Shown piece after piece: positions 45,221 through 55,837 of a stretch of 64,000 bases of DNA. Origin of the DNA: Orobanche coerulescens. Its lineage: Eukaryota; Streptophyta; Magnoliopsida; Lamiales; Orobanchaceae. Both the position numbers and the translations under genes were made by a program. The DNA lies in NCBI GenBank assembly GCA_033398695.1, contig JAWKAU010000238.1:115001-179000 (forward strand). The letters are read 5' to 3'. Each line of letters opens with the position of its first letter. The first letter of the stretch is position 1. The notes under the pieces were generated by a model that did not search any database, was not told where the DNA came from, and saw only the letters and a list, made by a program, of their open reading frames with translations.

Positions 45221-48200
45221 CCGGCCAGACGATTAGATAAACAAGGCCAATAGCACCCAAGCACAGGCGCCTTTAGCCATCCCATCGTTGTTAACTTTCA
45301 TCCACCCAATTGGGGGATACCATTTCACATAAATAGGGTAAAGCGGAGGTCTCGCGTGGCTACCACACCCAGAGCCGAAGACGAACCAGATCGAAAAAGA
45401 GTTATCCATGGTGCCCATGTCATAGTTATTACATTCTCGAGAAGAGACCAAACTATAGAACGAAGAGACATGATAGAAAATTTAGCATCATTATATAAAA
45501 CCTCACAATGAATATGCCGGATAGCCCAGACGGCACTAATAATAGTGAATCTCCGAGAGTAGAGATCTGTGACTAAATCGATATCCATAGCTCGAATGAT
45601 GAAGTGCCCGAACCCGAGATTCAATTCTAAAGAGTTTAAGAAGCCCCGCTCAATATAGTCCCAGGCTCACGGATAACAACACACTCGGTGAAAATATGGT
45701 CAATCGATTCACGGGCGAGAGAGACAAAAGGCAAACCGAAGGACCAATGAAACCCCTTAAACGAAGAAGATCAAAAGCAGCGGCTGTTGTGAATAGCCTT
45801 CCAGGCCGTGAGAGAACGCGAACTGGGATTAATCATGCCAAATCCATTTCCCCACTCACCTTAGGAAAGTTGTGGCGAAGGTGCCAATAAGCGATTTGAG
45901 AGGTAACATTGCCATGCACCGATATAGCCCAAACCAGCTCGTCTTTTCCTTCAAAGTCAGAGGGGTCATAGAAGACATCTAAAGCAACATCACGACACCT
46001 TTCCATGAAATAGAGGGTAAGATGCCAGTCCCGTCGTAGTAAAAATCGCTGATGGTGTCGGAGAAGGTACTTCTGAGATGCTGAGGAATACCCAACCGAT
46101 CACCAATGATATAACCTAGCCAGTTGTCCCACCAAAAATTAATATTCTGACCATTACCAATAACCCAACTGGAAGTGTTAAGAAGACGGGAATATGATTA
46201 CGAACCCCCCGAATATAGAGGAAGAAACAATCTTGCGAGTATCCAAATTACTTCGAGAAACCTCGACGAAGGAATTTTCCACAAAAGGAATCCTCTGCAG
46301 AATAACCTGTGCCAAACGGAACAAAAGGATTCATTCATCGTACGAAGATGCCTCACCCCAAGCCCTCCCTCCTCTAAAGGGGAACAAACTCTACTCAGTG
46401 CCACAAGACATGCGTTCTTGTGACTAATGTCCCCGACCAAATAAAATTTCTAGCCGAATCTAATTTGTTTATCAATTTGATCGGCCAACTATATATCATC
46501 ATAGAGTGAATGGAGGAGCTCATGATAACAGAGTTAACTAAGCAAATACGACCAGCCATCGAGAGAGAGGATCCTTTCCAAGCGTAAAATTTACTAATAA
46601 TTTTGTCAACGACCAGGGGCAATATGGATGAGACGGTATGCCGCAGAATAACGGAACCCCGAGGTAATTGAAAGGGAGTGATCCTCGCGCATGCCAAGTG
46701 CGCAGAATGACCCGCTTGGTGTGGATAGGAACATGAGAACCGAAATAAACCTTAGATTTATTAAGGTTCATAGCCCGCCCGAAATGGCCGAGTAATCATC
46801 AAGAATCTTCGATATGGCATTGGCATTATCCGTAGAGGCACGACCAAACACGATAGCATCATCCGCATAAAAAGGTGAGAAGGATAGACAATCTTACGGC
46901 CCGCAAAAATAGGCTTGAAGAGAGTAGTCGAACCGCATTGGAGAGCATGAGACCGAGCATCTCCTCGGCAATACAAAATAAAAGAGGGGACATGGGATCA
47001 CCTTGCCGAACCCCTTGATCGCACGCAAAGTAACCCGTAGGAGCACCATTTATAAGAATAGAAAGCTTACGAGTGAAGAATGGTGGAAACCCAAGCAACA
47101 ACCGGTCGTGAAAACCAAAGCGTGAAGAACATCCAATAAGAACTCCCAGAAAGAGTGTCAAAAGCTTTACGAATGTCAATTTTAATAGCCATGTTACCGC
47201 GAACGCGCGCGATTCAAACAATTAACGCATTCAAGCAATAGATATACAATCGTGGATACGCCGACCTAATAAAGCCAAACCGATGGGGCCGATGATCTCA
47301 TGAATAAAACTAGAAAGTCGGCCGTGAGGATTTTAGTAATAATCTTGAAGATAAAGTTACTTAAGACAATAGGCCGGAATTGCTCAATAGAGATGGCCCC
47401 TTTGACTTTAGGAATGAGAGCAACTAAGCTAGAGTTAAGACCCGTCGGAAGATCACCCTCAATGAAAAATTGCCGAATAGCCGCCACAATATCGGTACCA
47501 ATGACCTCCCAAGAGAACTGATAAAATAATCCAAGAAGCCGCCGTGCCCTGTGGGCACTGTGGGGCTCCATATCGAAATCAGAGAACGAATTTCCTCGGA
47601 ATGGGGAATAGCGATAAGGATGGAGTTATGCCGATGAGAAACCTTAGGAAGAGAGAAACCAAAGGGGCCAATTAGTAGCAATCGGGTGGCCTTCAAAAGG
47701 TCTTGATAAAAATTCACAATGTGGTTCGAGATGGTAGACGGATCACGACAAAGATCACCGTCAATAAGGAGAGAGGAAAGTCAAGACGATTATTCCTCAT
47801 CTTAAGCGTCCTATGGAAAAGGCAAGATTCGATCACCATCCTTAAGCCAATTAGTCCTACTCCTTTGTTGGAAGAAAAGACTCTCTTTATTAAGGATGTC
47901 ATTCAAGGCCGCAGTTGTTTCGACCTCCCGACGTAAGAGCTCGTCGGTATACCCATCCGCATCAATGAGAGACCGAATGTCACCAAGTTGATCCAAAAGT
48001 CGACTTTTTTAGTGAAAATATCACCAAAAGACGAAAAATTCCAATGCTTGAGGGTACGACGCAGTCTTTTAAGCTTGTACAAAACCAAGTCCCAAGGAGA
48101 CCGGTTCCCACAATTAAGATTCCAAGAGTTTCGAATAACATCAATAAATGAATTATCGTAGTCCACATACGTTGAAACGGAAAGGTCCAGGAAAAGAAGT

Positions 48201-48890
48201 ATTACCCAAAGTGGAGGTGAGCCAGATCGGGTGGTGATCGGAGCAGTCCTAGGGAAAACATGATATTTTGTGGAAACCCGGTGATCGATAAAATCGGGGT
48301 GGCCAAAATCGATCAATGCGGGTCTCAACATGATAATCATCATGAACCCCGCCTCTCGAGTAAACCGATGACCAAGAAAAGGGATGCCGACAAGCAAGGC
48401 CTCATCAATAAATTGGTGAACTCCCGACAAGAAGTAGCATTGGGAACATGAAGATCTGCGACGCTCATGTGCCCCAATGACGGCATTAAAATCTCCGAAG
48501 ACTAAAAGGTTAGGGTGAAGGAAGCTCGGGATATCCTCCCAAAGATTCCTGCGACCAATATAGTTACGAGCACCATGAACAACAGACGCCCAAAGTCCCA
48601 TCCATTAAAAGAGATGTCCATGATGATAACCCGATCGAGACATGGATGACTTGGTAATTAGATATGTTGAGGGAGCCGAGCACCCAAATGTCGAGTCTCG
48701 GTTCCCTCGCCGATTCTCGGCAAGAAGAGAAAGACCACCCGAACGCCAGAGAGAAAGATCGAACGAGCAAAAGAAGTGAAGGGTTCGATGATACAAAGAA
48801 TATCCGCTTACAAACCGTGATATAGTGACGGCCGGTCCCTAGCAACCCGCTTCCTTATCCCCCGATATTCCAGAAAGGATATTCATTTAG
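45221..48890 (-). pseudogene. LINE-1 ORF2: endonuclease - reverse transcriptase - RNase H
   Basis: Read right to left. The endonuclease region (about 48880-47950) has LLVFGDFNAVIGAHERR and a tail typical of AP-type endonucleases. RT (about 47570-46440) has PVNFRPI-like EQFRPIVLSNFIFKIITKIL, QGVRQGDPMSPLLFCIAEE (about 47017-46960) and the catalytic YADD at 46858-46869. A zinc-binding RT-associated region is weakly visible near 46100-45850. RNase H start KWYPPIGWMKVNNDGMAKG lies near 45330-45270. At least eight frame breaks; long open pieces at 47903-48601 and 46859-47221. Confidence 0.85.
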
Positions 48891-48959
48891 AAACGAAATT
48901 TATCCGTGCTTCAAAGCGGATTATTTTGCCGATCCTCTTCCTCGGAAGAATTTCGCCAA

Positions 48960-50553
48960 GGTTTAGAAGCGGCCAAATTAAGATTTTTTCGCCGTGGAGT
49001 TGGCAGGAGTAATTACGATCTTTGGGAATTTAACATCCCTTTTAGCTTGTTTTAGTGGAGCTTGTGGTTTTTCCGAGGGAATGATAGGAGAAATAACAAT
49101 AGATTTTCCCGCCTTAACAAAGAATGGTATGGCTCGATCTTTGTCATGGTCGCAGACACAATAGGGGCCCAACCGTGTCGACCAATTGCTCATGACGAGA
49201 GGATGAAGAAGGGTTATGCAAGATCGTGCCCTTGGAAGACACCGACGTGTTTTTATTATCAGCGGGAAGACGTTAGTGGTAAGGGATAACATGTTATTGT
49301 TGGCATGTTCATGGAGAACTCGGAGGTGGGGACAATGGTATCATTTTGCTCTATTGAAGGTGGAAAACCGTTAAGGCGAATGATGGTGATCATTATTGGA
49401 ATCGCCTTCTATTGGTTCAACATCAAGCACATTGAAGCGATTATTGTTGTTTGAATTATTGACCCTAACGGTAGGGGTAGGGGATGGTTTTAGAACATAT
49501 TTAGATTGACGATTAAGCGGTCGCTAGGAACCGTAGAGTTGGAGTTCGGAGCCAATTTTGGCTTCTACAGAATTGTTGGAGTGACCAACGATTGAGCAAT
49601 GAGTGCAAAACTCGAAACTTTTCGTAGCCAATAGAAGGGAAAACACAATGACCGAACATTCAACCATGACATTGTTGTGAACATGGTCTTTCAAGTCAAT
49701 TTCAATTAGGACCCGAACAAAATGACCCACTTCCCCATTCAGAGAACGCTCATCAATTTTCGAGGGTTGCCAAGAGTCTTAGCAATTGTAAAAATAAGTT
49801 GAGGGTGCCAGATTCAATCGGCAACTCATAAATTCGGATCCAAACTTGTGCTTTAGAAGTTGCAATTTTATAAGGGTTGAAATCCGAACCCAAGTGGATA
49901 AACGAAAATATCCGAGACCAAGTTCCATGAAGTTTTGCTAAAAACACGATTTTTATCTTCCGAATTATTAAATTGAACGTTAAAGTATCCTTTTCCCAAA
50001 GGTATTAATTTCGGGACGTGGAGATAGACCAAGCATTTTGCAATTCAACCTTGATTGATCAAGAGAGTAAGGCTTAGAGTTTTCGGTTGCAACAACCGGC
50101 CATTTAAGGAATTTTGAAGGTATTTAACCCTTTCGAGTAAATTTTTTCATCTAAGGAAATAGATATGAAATCCCCTTTGCGCACCTGGATCACAGTGAGT
50201 TACGATAAATATCATCGAGAAATGAATATCTTTCCTCGAGTTAGAAAGATTACCCGTAGCTTCCTTGAAAGATGAAGGAGAGGGACCCGTAGTTTTTCCC
50301 AAACTTGGGTCATCTTGTTTGAGGGAACCGAGTGGGGCCGAATTATGGAGCGGCGCCAAGACGGGAATGATGGAGAGACCGAAGGCGTCTTCGAATAGGA
50401 AATGTTGGAAAGAGATGACATCATATGTTGGAAGCATGACATGAGGACTTCCGTAGAAATCATTGTCGGAATCGACGATGGATGAACAAAGTCCGGTGGC
50501 TGCCCATTCGCCGGCGGCGACCGGCCGTCATCGGCCATGACTGCCGGAACCAA
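48960..50553 (-). pseudogene. LINE-1 ORF1: DUF4283-like RNA-binding protein
   Basis: Probable start MADDGRSPPANGQPPDFVHPS at 50538. The central part (about 50160-49750) reads GKGYFNVQFNNSEDKNRVFSK and AQVWIRIYELPIE, typical of the DUF4283 domain of plant LINE ORF1. A knuckle-like FCTHCSIVGHSNNS (about 49620-49575) lacks its last Cys as read. The basic C-terminus PLKQAKRDVKFPKIVITP ends near 48978. Several frameshifts. ORF1 binds LINE RNA and supports target-primed reverse transcription. Confidence 0.75.
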
Positions 50554-51183
50554 ACTGCTGGAGAGCGGCTCCCAAGAACCCTAAGGAAGACCCGTCGGAA
50601 AATCTCGCCGGAATCTGAGGTCGCCGGAAAATCTCGCCGGAATCTGAGGTGGCCGGAACCTGGTCGAAATTGTAAGCAACGGAAGTGGCTCGACAAGAGG
50701 AATCCAATGAAAGTGGTCCGCTACCGAGAGGAGGCCGGAGCACGCCGGAAAAAGAGAAAATGCGGCCGCGGTCAACGGTTGACCAAGAAACGTCGCCGGC
50801 CGGAGACCGCGATTCAAATTGACGAGACCAGAGGGTAAATGACCTAATTACAACAGAGTCTATTCCGGTTGGTGCCCAAGATATTGCGCCACGGACGTGG
50901 CGGAAAATGCAACCGAAGTTCAAATAAATTGTAGTTTTCAAATAATTTGCAACCTAGATTTGCACAGGTAAACGTTGTCGGAATTGAGTGAAATTTGGAG
51001 GGGACGTTCGTCTTGGAGAGACGAACAATCGGCCGTCGGCCGATGATGGAGGGGCTTTCTCACGCGCCCACACGCGCCGCCGGGCCGGGAGCTGTTTTGT
51101 GTGTGAAAATCGCCCCTAGAGTGTGTGTGAAGTGTTTTGAGATTCCAACTCCATATCCAACTAAGGTACATTGCCAACATGAA
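50554..51183 (-). other. LINE-1 5' untranslated region
   Basis: GC-richer than its surroundings, with a 27-bp direct repeat around CCGGAAAATCTCGCCGG (about 50595-50650). It ends at the TSD at 51184. No separate gene is supported. Confidence 0.6.
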
Positions 51184-51790
51184 CTAATAAAACCAAGATA
51201 CTTGGTATCTCATCCTTAGATATTTCGGCCGAAATGGAAGTTGCTAGGAAGTTTCATTTCTCGTTTTGTTGTATTTTCTTACGGTTGGAAACTACTATAT
51301 ATAGTAGTGCTCGTTGTATTTGTAAAGCATCTTGAAAGTTATAAACATTGTATTTCTCTTGAAATATACGTTGAACGAGTTCAACAAAACCTTGGTTATT
51401 ATTTCGACGCGTCTCGAATTATAACTTGATTAATTCTCAATAGGTCTTGAGGAGAGATTATCTTTATCGAGTTATAGGTCTAATTCGATAAAACACATTC
51501 AAACCCATACACTATCCTACCCCACGGCCGAAACCCATATAATTTCGGCCACCACCTTTTATTTTCTTTGTATCGACAAGTTCTTCTTTGCTTTGGAGTT
51601 CTTTGTATCGAGCGAGCCTTCTTTGTTCGGAAGTCTTTGTATCGACGAGTTGTTCTTTGTTCGTAAGTCTTTGTATCGACGAGTTCTTCTTTGTCGAATC
51701 GGCTAGAGCGGTTTGATTCATTTCGGTGAGTCTTTGTTTCGCTACCGTATGTGAAAGAGTCTTCATTGCATCGAGAGAGAATACGTATCA
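51184..51790 (+). repeat. 3' LTR of element G, second part
   Basis: Starts with the duplicated LINE target and matches 39190-39790. Palindromic TATA near 51291-51308, twin hairpins near 51434-51491. Ends CGTATCA, then TSD ttgat. Confidence 0.9.
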
Positions 51791-52608
51791 TTGATGAAGA
51801 GGAATCCGTAATAAATCCCGTTTTTCCCATTCTTGATGGTGAACCCGATGTGGAATTATCAGTGTTTTCCATTCTGGAGGATGAACCCGATGTGAAATTA
51901 ACCGTGCGTCCCATTTCAGATGTCCGTTCATGTCATGATATCGGTATTACCGGGCAAAGTAATTATTATTATTTTATTAATAATGATAGTTATTTTATTG
52001 GTGATTCTCGAGGGGCCCCCACTACCTATCGTCTCAAGATTTTGGGCCATGTACGCACTGCGGACATTTTCGAGATCAAATACGTAGAGGTTTTAATTAA
52101 TTATCTTGATGACGAAGGAAGTCCGGAATTGAGGACAATTCCTTTTAAAGAAGGAGGAGATGATACGGAATCAATCGTGTCAAATGCAGAAGACAAAGTA
52201 AGGATCGACGTAATTGACCTTACAACACGCCATGCACAGATTACTACGTATTTAGGCGGGAAAACGGACATAAGACGTGGAGTCTCTGTCTCAGCCGTGT
52301 CATATAACACGACCTGTGTCATGCTATGCTGGAAGGTCGACAATGGACGAACTGCCGGAATAATCACCACCTGCCGGAAAAATCACCACCTGCCGGAACT
52401 GGCCGATCGCTGCCGACCACCACCTGCCGGAACTGGCCGATCGCTGCCGATCGAACCCGGCCGTGTCATCCGACATGGCCCGTGCCGAGATGTCCTAGAT
52501 AGGGAAATCTCGCTGCCGACCGAACCCGGCCGTGTCGTCCGACACGGCCCGTGCCGACACAACCCGACCGTGTCAGGCGACACGGCCGAGTCACACTCTT
52601 CCGGATAA
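51791..52608 (+). CDS. Element F X module, second part, running into the 3' LTR
   Basis: Continues the frame cut at 38706 (FDEEPID, then DEEESVINPVFPIL). Two copies of a short acidic-hydrophobic motif (VFPILDGEPDVEL, VFSILEDEPDVKL) precede the X module: [64 protein letters not shown] covers the PPT (52147-52160). The frame enters the LTR at 52161 and stays open to HSSG and a TAA. This is the cleanest X module on the plus strand; no stop or shift from 51791 to the LTR. Function unknown. Confidence 0.75.
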
Positions 52609-53307
52609 GTAAATTCCCGCTGCCCGACCAACCCGACCGTGCCAGGTGACACGGTCGAGTCCTGCCGAACATGTGCGCCCGCACATGCCGCCGCGGCCGT
52701 GCCGATCGGCACGGGCCGTGTCCGACAGCCAGCAAACTCACATTATTGCTGATTTTTTTTGTGTTTTTTTGTTGTTTTCCCTCCCCTCACATGTCATGAT
52801 TAAACTTGCATGTTATGTAGGGTGACTTATAATCATTTTGTTGTGTGATTGCCCCCCCCTATCATTTGATTCATTTGTATTTTATTTTGATGTTTTGTTT
52901 TCCATTTCAAGATCATGCGATCTTCTTTTATTCCTTAGTTGCTTAGAAGACTACATTGCTATAAGTAGTCTTGTTCATGCTTTCCTAAGACATTGTATGT
53001 TGAAGAAATAAGAATACACTTGTGTTTTCTTGGTGAATGCTTTTCATCGAAACCTTGGTTATAATTCGACGCGTTTTCGAGTTTTAATCGAATCGATTCT
53101 CAATAGGTCTTGAGGAAAGATTATCTTATCAAACTATAGATCTAGTTTGATAAATCATTCATATTGCTCTTGTTTATGTAAGCCGAATTGCCCTACTTTC
53201 GGTTATATCTTACGAGTGTTACACATATTCGAGTGTTGTGAGGATCAATTATATTTCCGCTGCATTCCATATGAGTTTACGTCCATTTTCATACGTAATT
53301 CGTATCA
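52161..53307 (+). repeat. 3' LTR of element F
   Basis: 1147 bp matching 23241-23500 plus 36040-36938. GC palindromes about 52450-52725; twin hairpins about 53096-53152. Ends CGTATCA, followed by TSD gttat. Confidence 0.92.
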
Positions 53308-53513
53308 GTTATGCTCCCAAACCTGAATGCAAAAACAGACATCCACCCCCGAATACTCGGGGGTTAGCAAAACTCCACTGTTTTGCTAGTGCAAGAACAA
53401 AGTGAAAATACAGCAATATTGAGAGAGGGAAAAACCCTAGAGCGGCGATTTCACACACTCAGCGTGCGATTTCACACACTCTTTACGTATCATCTTCTTC
53501 ATGCAATCTGGCG
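53308..53513. other. Continuation of the sequence split by element F; two adjacent hairpins
   Basis: Starts with the duplicated GTTAT, so it continues element M's LTR from 23240. The far LTR end is not identified. Two perfect inverted repeats lie side by side: 53346-53363 (arms CCCCCGA/TCGGGGG, loop ATAC) and 53365-53388 (9-bp arms TAGCAAAAC/GTTTTGCTA, loop TCCACT). GCGATTTCACACACTC is repeated twice at about 53443-53481. Confidence 0.5.
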
Positions 53514-53967
53514 ATGGATCCTTCTCAAAATTCAATGCAAATACATACAGATTCTCCATCACTGCAACGATTCACGCCGGATATAGGAAAAATCACAGCT
53601 CGCATCCCATCCTTTGCTGACGAATTCAATGTTCCGGAGTTCATATCCCTAGTTGAGAGGGTCGAAGGAAGTAAGGAGGCATCGGAATTAAAGGTTAATT
53701 TGCAGAATCAGGATTCTTTTCAATCTAGCTCCATGTTCGCTGGTCTTCGTGATTCCAACGAGATCCTTAGGAGTAAACGTAATAAGGATAGCAGTGTGAA
53801 GGAAACCCTAACCCTAGTACTTGTATAACAAAGAACTAACGGCATGGCTGCTGCATCGACTGATCCTAAGGCAACTGATCAGGACGACGGCCTGTTCGTT
53901 GGTAACATTAAGATCCCGATGGAGGAACCTATAGTGAACGATTATGCTTTCTCATCTTCTAAAAGAC
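53514..53967 (+). pseudogene. Unrecognised ORF fragment (possibly LINE ORF1 N-terminus), cut by element K
   Basis: The ATG at 53514 gives MDPSQNSMQIHTDSP and a 104-codon frame ending TAA at 53828. A second ATG at 53844 continues MAAASTDPKATDQDDGLFVGNIKIPMEEPIVNDYAF up to the insertion at 53968. The preceding leader has AAACCCTAG, seen in many plant 5' leaders. Acidic, Ser-rich composition; no domain I can name. It could be the start of a LINE ORF1 or of a host gene; the rest would be right of the window, beyond element K. Confidence 0.35.
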
Positions 53968-54913
53968 TGATACGAATTACGTATGTAAGTGTACGTAAAG
54001 CGTATGAAATACAACGGAATATTATTATGTTCTTACAAGTATCAAAATATCGACCAAAAATAAAAGGTGGTGACCGAAATGATATGGTTTTCGGCCGTGA
54101 GGTAGGATAGTGTATGGATTTGGATGTGTTTTATCGAATTAGACCTATAACTCGATAAAGATAATCTCACCTCAAGACCTATTGAGAATTGATCAAGTTA
54201 TAATTCGAGACGCGTCGAAATAATAACTAAGGTTTTGTTGAACTCGTTCAACGTATATTTCAAGAGAAATACAATGTTATTAATTTTCAAGATGTCTTAC
54301 AAATACAACATGAACTAATATATATAGTAGTTTACAACCATAAGGAAATACAACACAACAAAAAAAACGAAACTTCCTAGCAAGAATCGGCCGAACCATC
54401 CAAGGGTGTGGGGGAGGGAATCATGAAGATTTTGGACAAGATATGATATCAAGCATCTTGGACTTATTAGGGTGACTTTGACATGAAGAAAAGGTTTGAT
54501 GAAAGTCTTCATCAAAGGATCATGTTTCGGCCGATTTGTGGGGAGGAGTTGATGACTTATTTTGGACATGATATCTTCATGTGTCTTGGACTAGATAAGA
54601 TATGAAGGTGGGGACTTTATTTGGTGACTTTGGCCGATTTCAAAGAAGGTGGGGAGGAGGAGATCTTCAAGATTTTGGTAAGATATGAAGACAAACATGA
54701 GTCCCTTTCAAGCATGCTTTGGCCGAAAATTCCATGCTTTGGACCGATTTCGTCGTCATGTTTTACGTTACTCCAGTTCCGATTAATAACGTAACTCCAA
54801 TCCGCGTGTTCTTTTCGCCCAAGTATGATGATGCATGGTCATGCAAATTTGTATCGTCGTTGATGTCGATTTTTATTGATTCTTCTTCGATAGGAATAGT
54901 TGATATCGTATCA
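53968..54913 (-). repeat. 3' LTR of element K
   Basis: 946 bp starting TGATACGAATTACG. On minus it has a near-palindromic TATA (about 54314-54331), the twin hairpins (about 54143-54195), and an LTR-encoded segment near 54760-54910 related to the tail of G and L. Ends CGTATCA at 54913. Confidence 0.88.
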
Positions 54914-54936
54914 TTCCCTCCCTCTTTGAAAGGAAT

Positions 54937-55823
54937 TGATACGAATTACGTAAGTAATGCGTATAAACACAACGGAAGATTAACAAGTTTACAATATGGA
55001 TCAAAATTACAAAGGTGATGGACGAATTTAATGGGATTCGGCCGTGATATAGTATGATGTACGGAGTTTGGTGTGTTTTTATCGAACTAGACCTATAACT
55101 CGATAAAAGGGTAATCTCTTCCCAAGACCTTTTGAGAATTGATCAAGTTAAAATCTCGAGACTCGTCGAAATAATAACTAAAGTTTGTCGAACTCGTTCA
55201 ACGTATATTTCAAAGGAAATACAATGTTTATTATGATTCTCGATGATTTACAAGTACAACGAACACTACTATATATAGTAGTTTACAAGGATAATGTTAC
55301 CAAAAACAACAAGAAAAACGAAACACCAAGCTTCCTTATGTCTTCGGCCGAGATGTGGTGTGGGGGAGGAGAAATCTTGGACAATCTTCAAGTATCTTGG
55401 AGTGTAGTATGACTTTGACATGTTGAACAAAAACTTGATGAAAGTCTTCATCCATGGGAGATTTTCGGCCGATTGTGTGGGGAGTCTTGGGAGATTTATT
55501 CTTCATGTATCTTGATAAGATATGAAAATCTTGATCTTTTATTTGTCTTGGCCGATTTATCAAACAAGGTGGGGAAGGGGGTGATCTTCACATATCTTGT
55601 GAAAGATATGAAGACAAAGGGTCCCTTTCAAGCATGTTTTGGTCGATCTTCATGCTTTGACCGGTTCATTGCCGAATTTTACGTTACTCCGATTCCGATT
55701 AACAACGTAACTCCAATCCGCGTATTCTTTTCTCCTAAGTATAATGATGCATGGCCATGCGTATCGTCGTGGACGTCGATTTTTATTGGAGCTTCTTCGA
55801 GTGGAATATTAGATATCGTATCA
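54937..55823 (-). repeat. 3' LTR of element L
   Basis: 887 bp. Palindromic TATA at 55265-55282. Hairpin 1 has loop AAGGTC instead of TAGGTC; hairpin 2 keeps TAGGTC (about 55081-55108). PPT at 55824-55837. Confidence 0.92.
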
Positions 55824-55837
55824 TTCCCTCCTTCTTT

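Larger units (their letters stand above)
44528..51183 (-). mobile_element. LINE-1: L1-type non-LTR retrotransposon (near full length)
   Basis: Minus-strand element of about 6.66 kb. Its 3' end is a short A-tail (T7 on plus at 44528-44534). An 18-bp target duplication, CTAATAAAACCAAGATAC, lies at 44510-44527 and 51184-51201. ORF1 and ORF2 (endonuclease, RT, RNase H) are recognisable but carry many frameshifts. Confidence 0.92.
38707..51790 (+). mobile_element. Element G: Ty3/gypsy gag-pol element, 3' LTR split by a LINE
   Basis: 5' LTR 38707-39790; 3' LTR 44020-44527 joined to 51184-51790; TSD ttgat (38702-38706 and 51791-51795). Full domain order Gag, PR, RT, RNase H, integrase. Its LTR starts TGATACGATATC, and K and L belong to the same group. 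The coding region has many one- or two-base indels. Confidence 0.9.
23241..53307 (+). mobile_element. Element F: chimeric non-autonomous element (Gag-protease-X), hosting H and G
   Basis: 5' LTR 23241-23500 plus 36035-36938; 3' LTR 52161-53307; TSD gttat (23236-23240 and 53308-53312). Internal sequence is 36939-38706 joined to 51791-52160. Net length without nested inserts is about 4.4 kb. It codes for a normal Gag and protease and then switches to the X module, so RT, RNase H and integrase are missing. Confidence 0.88.

Noticed and set aside
45696..45890. Plus-strand small ORFs across LINE-1 (also 50482-50838)
   Set aside because: Antisense readings of LINE ORF2/ORF1 and 5' UTR.
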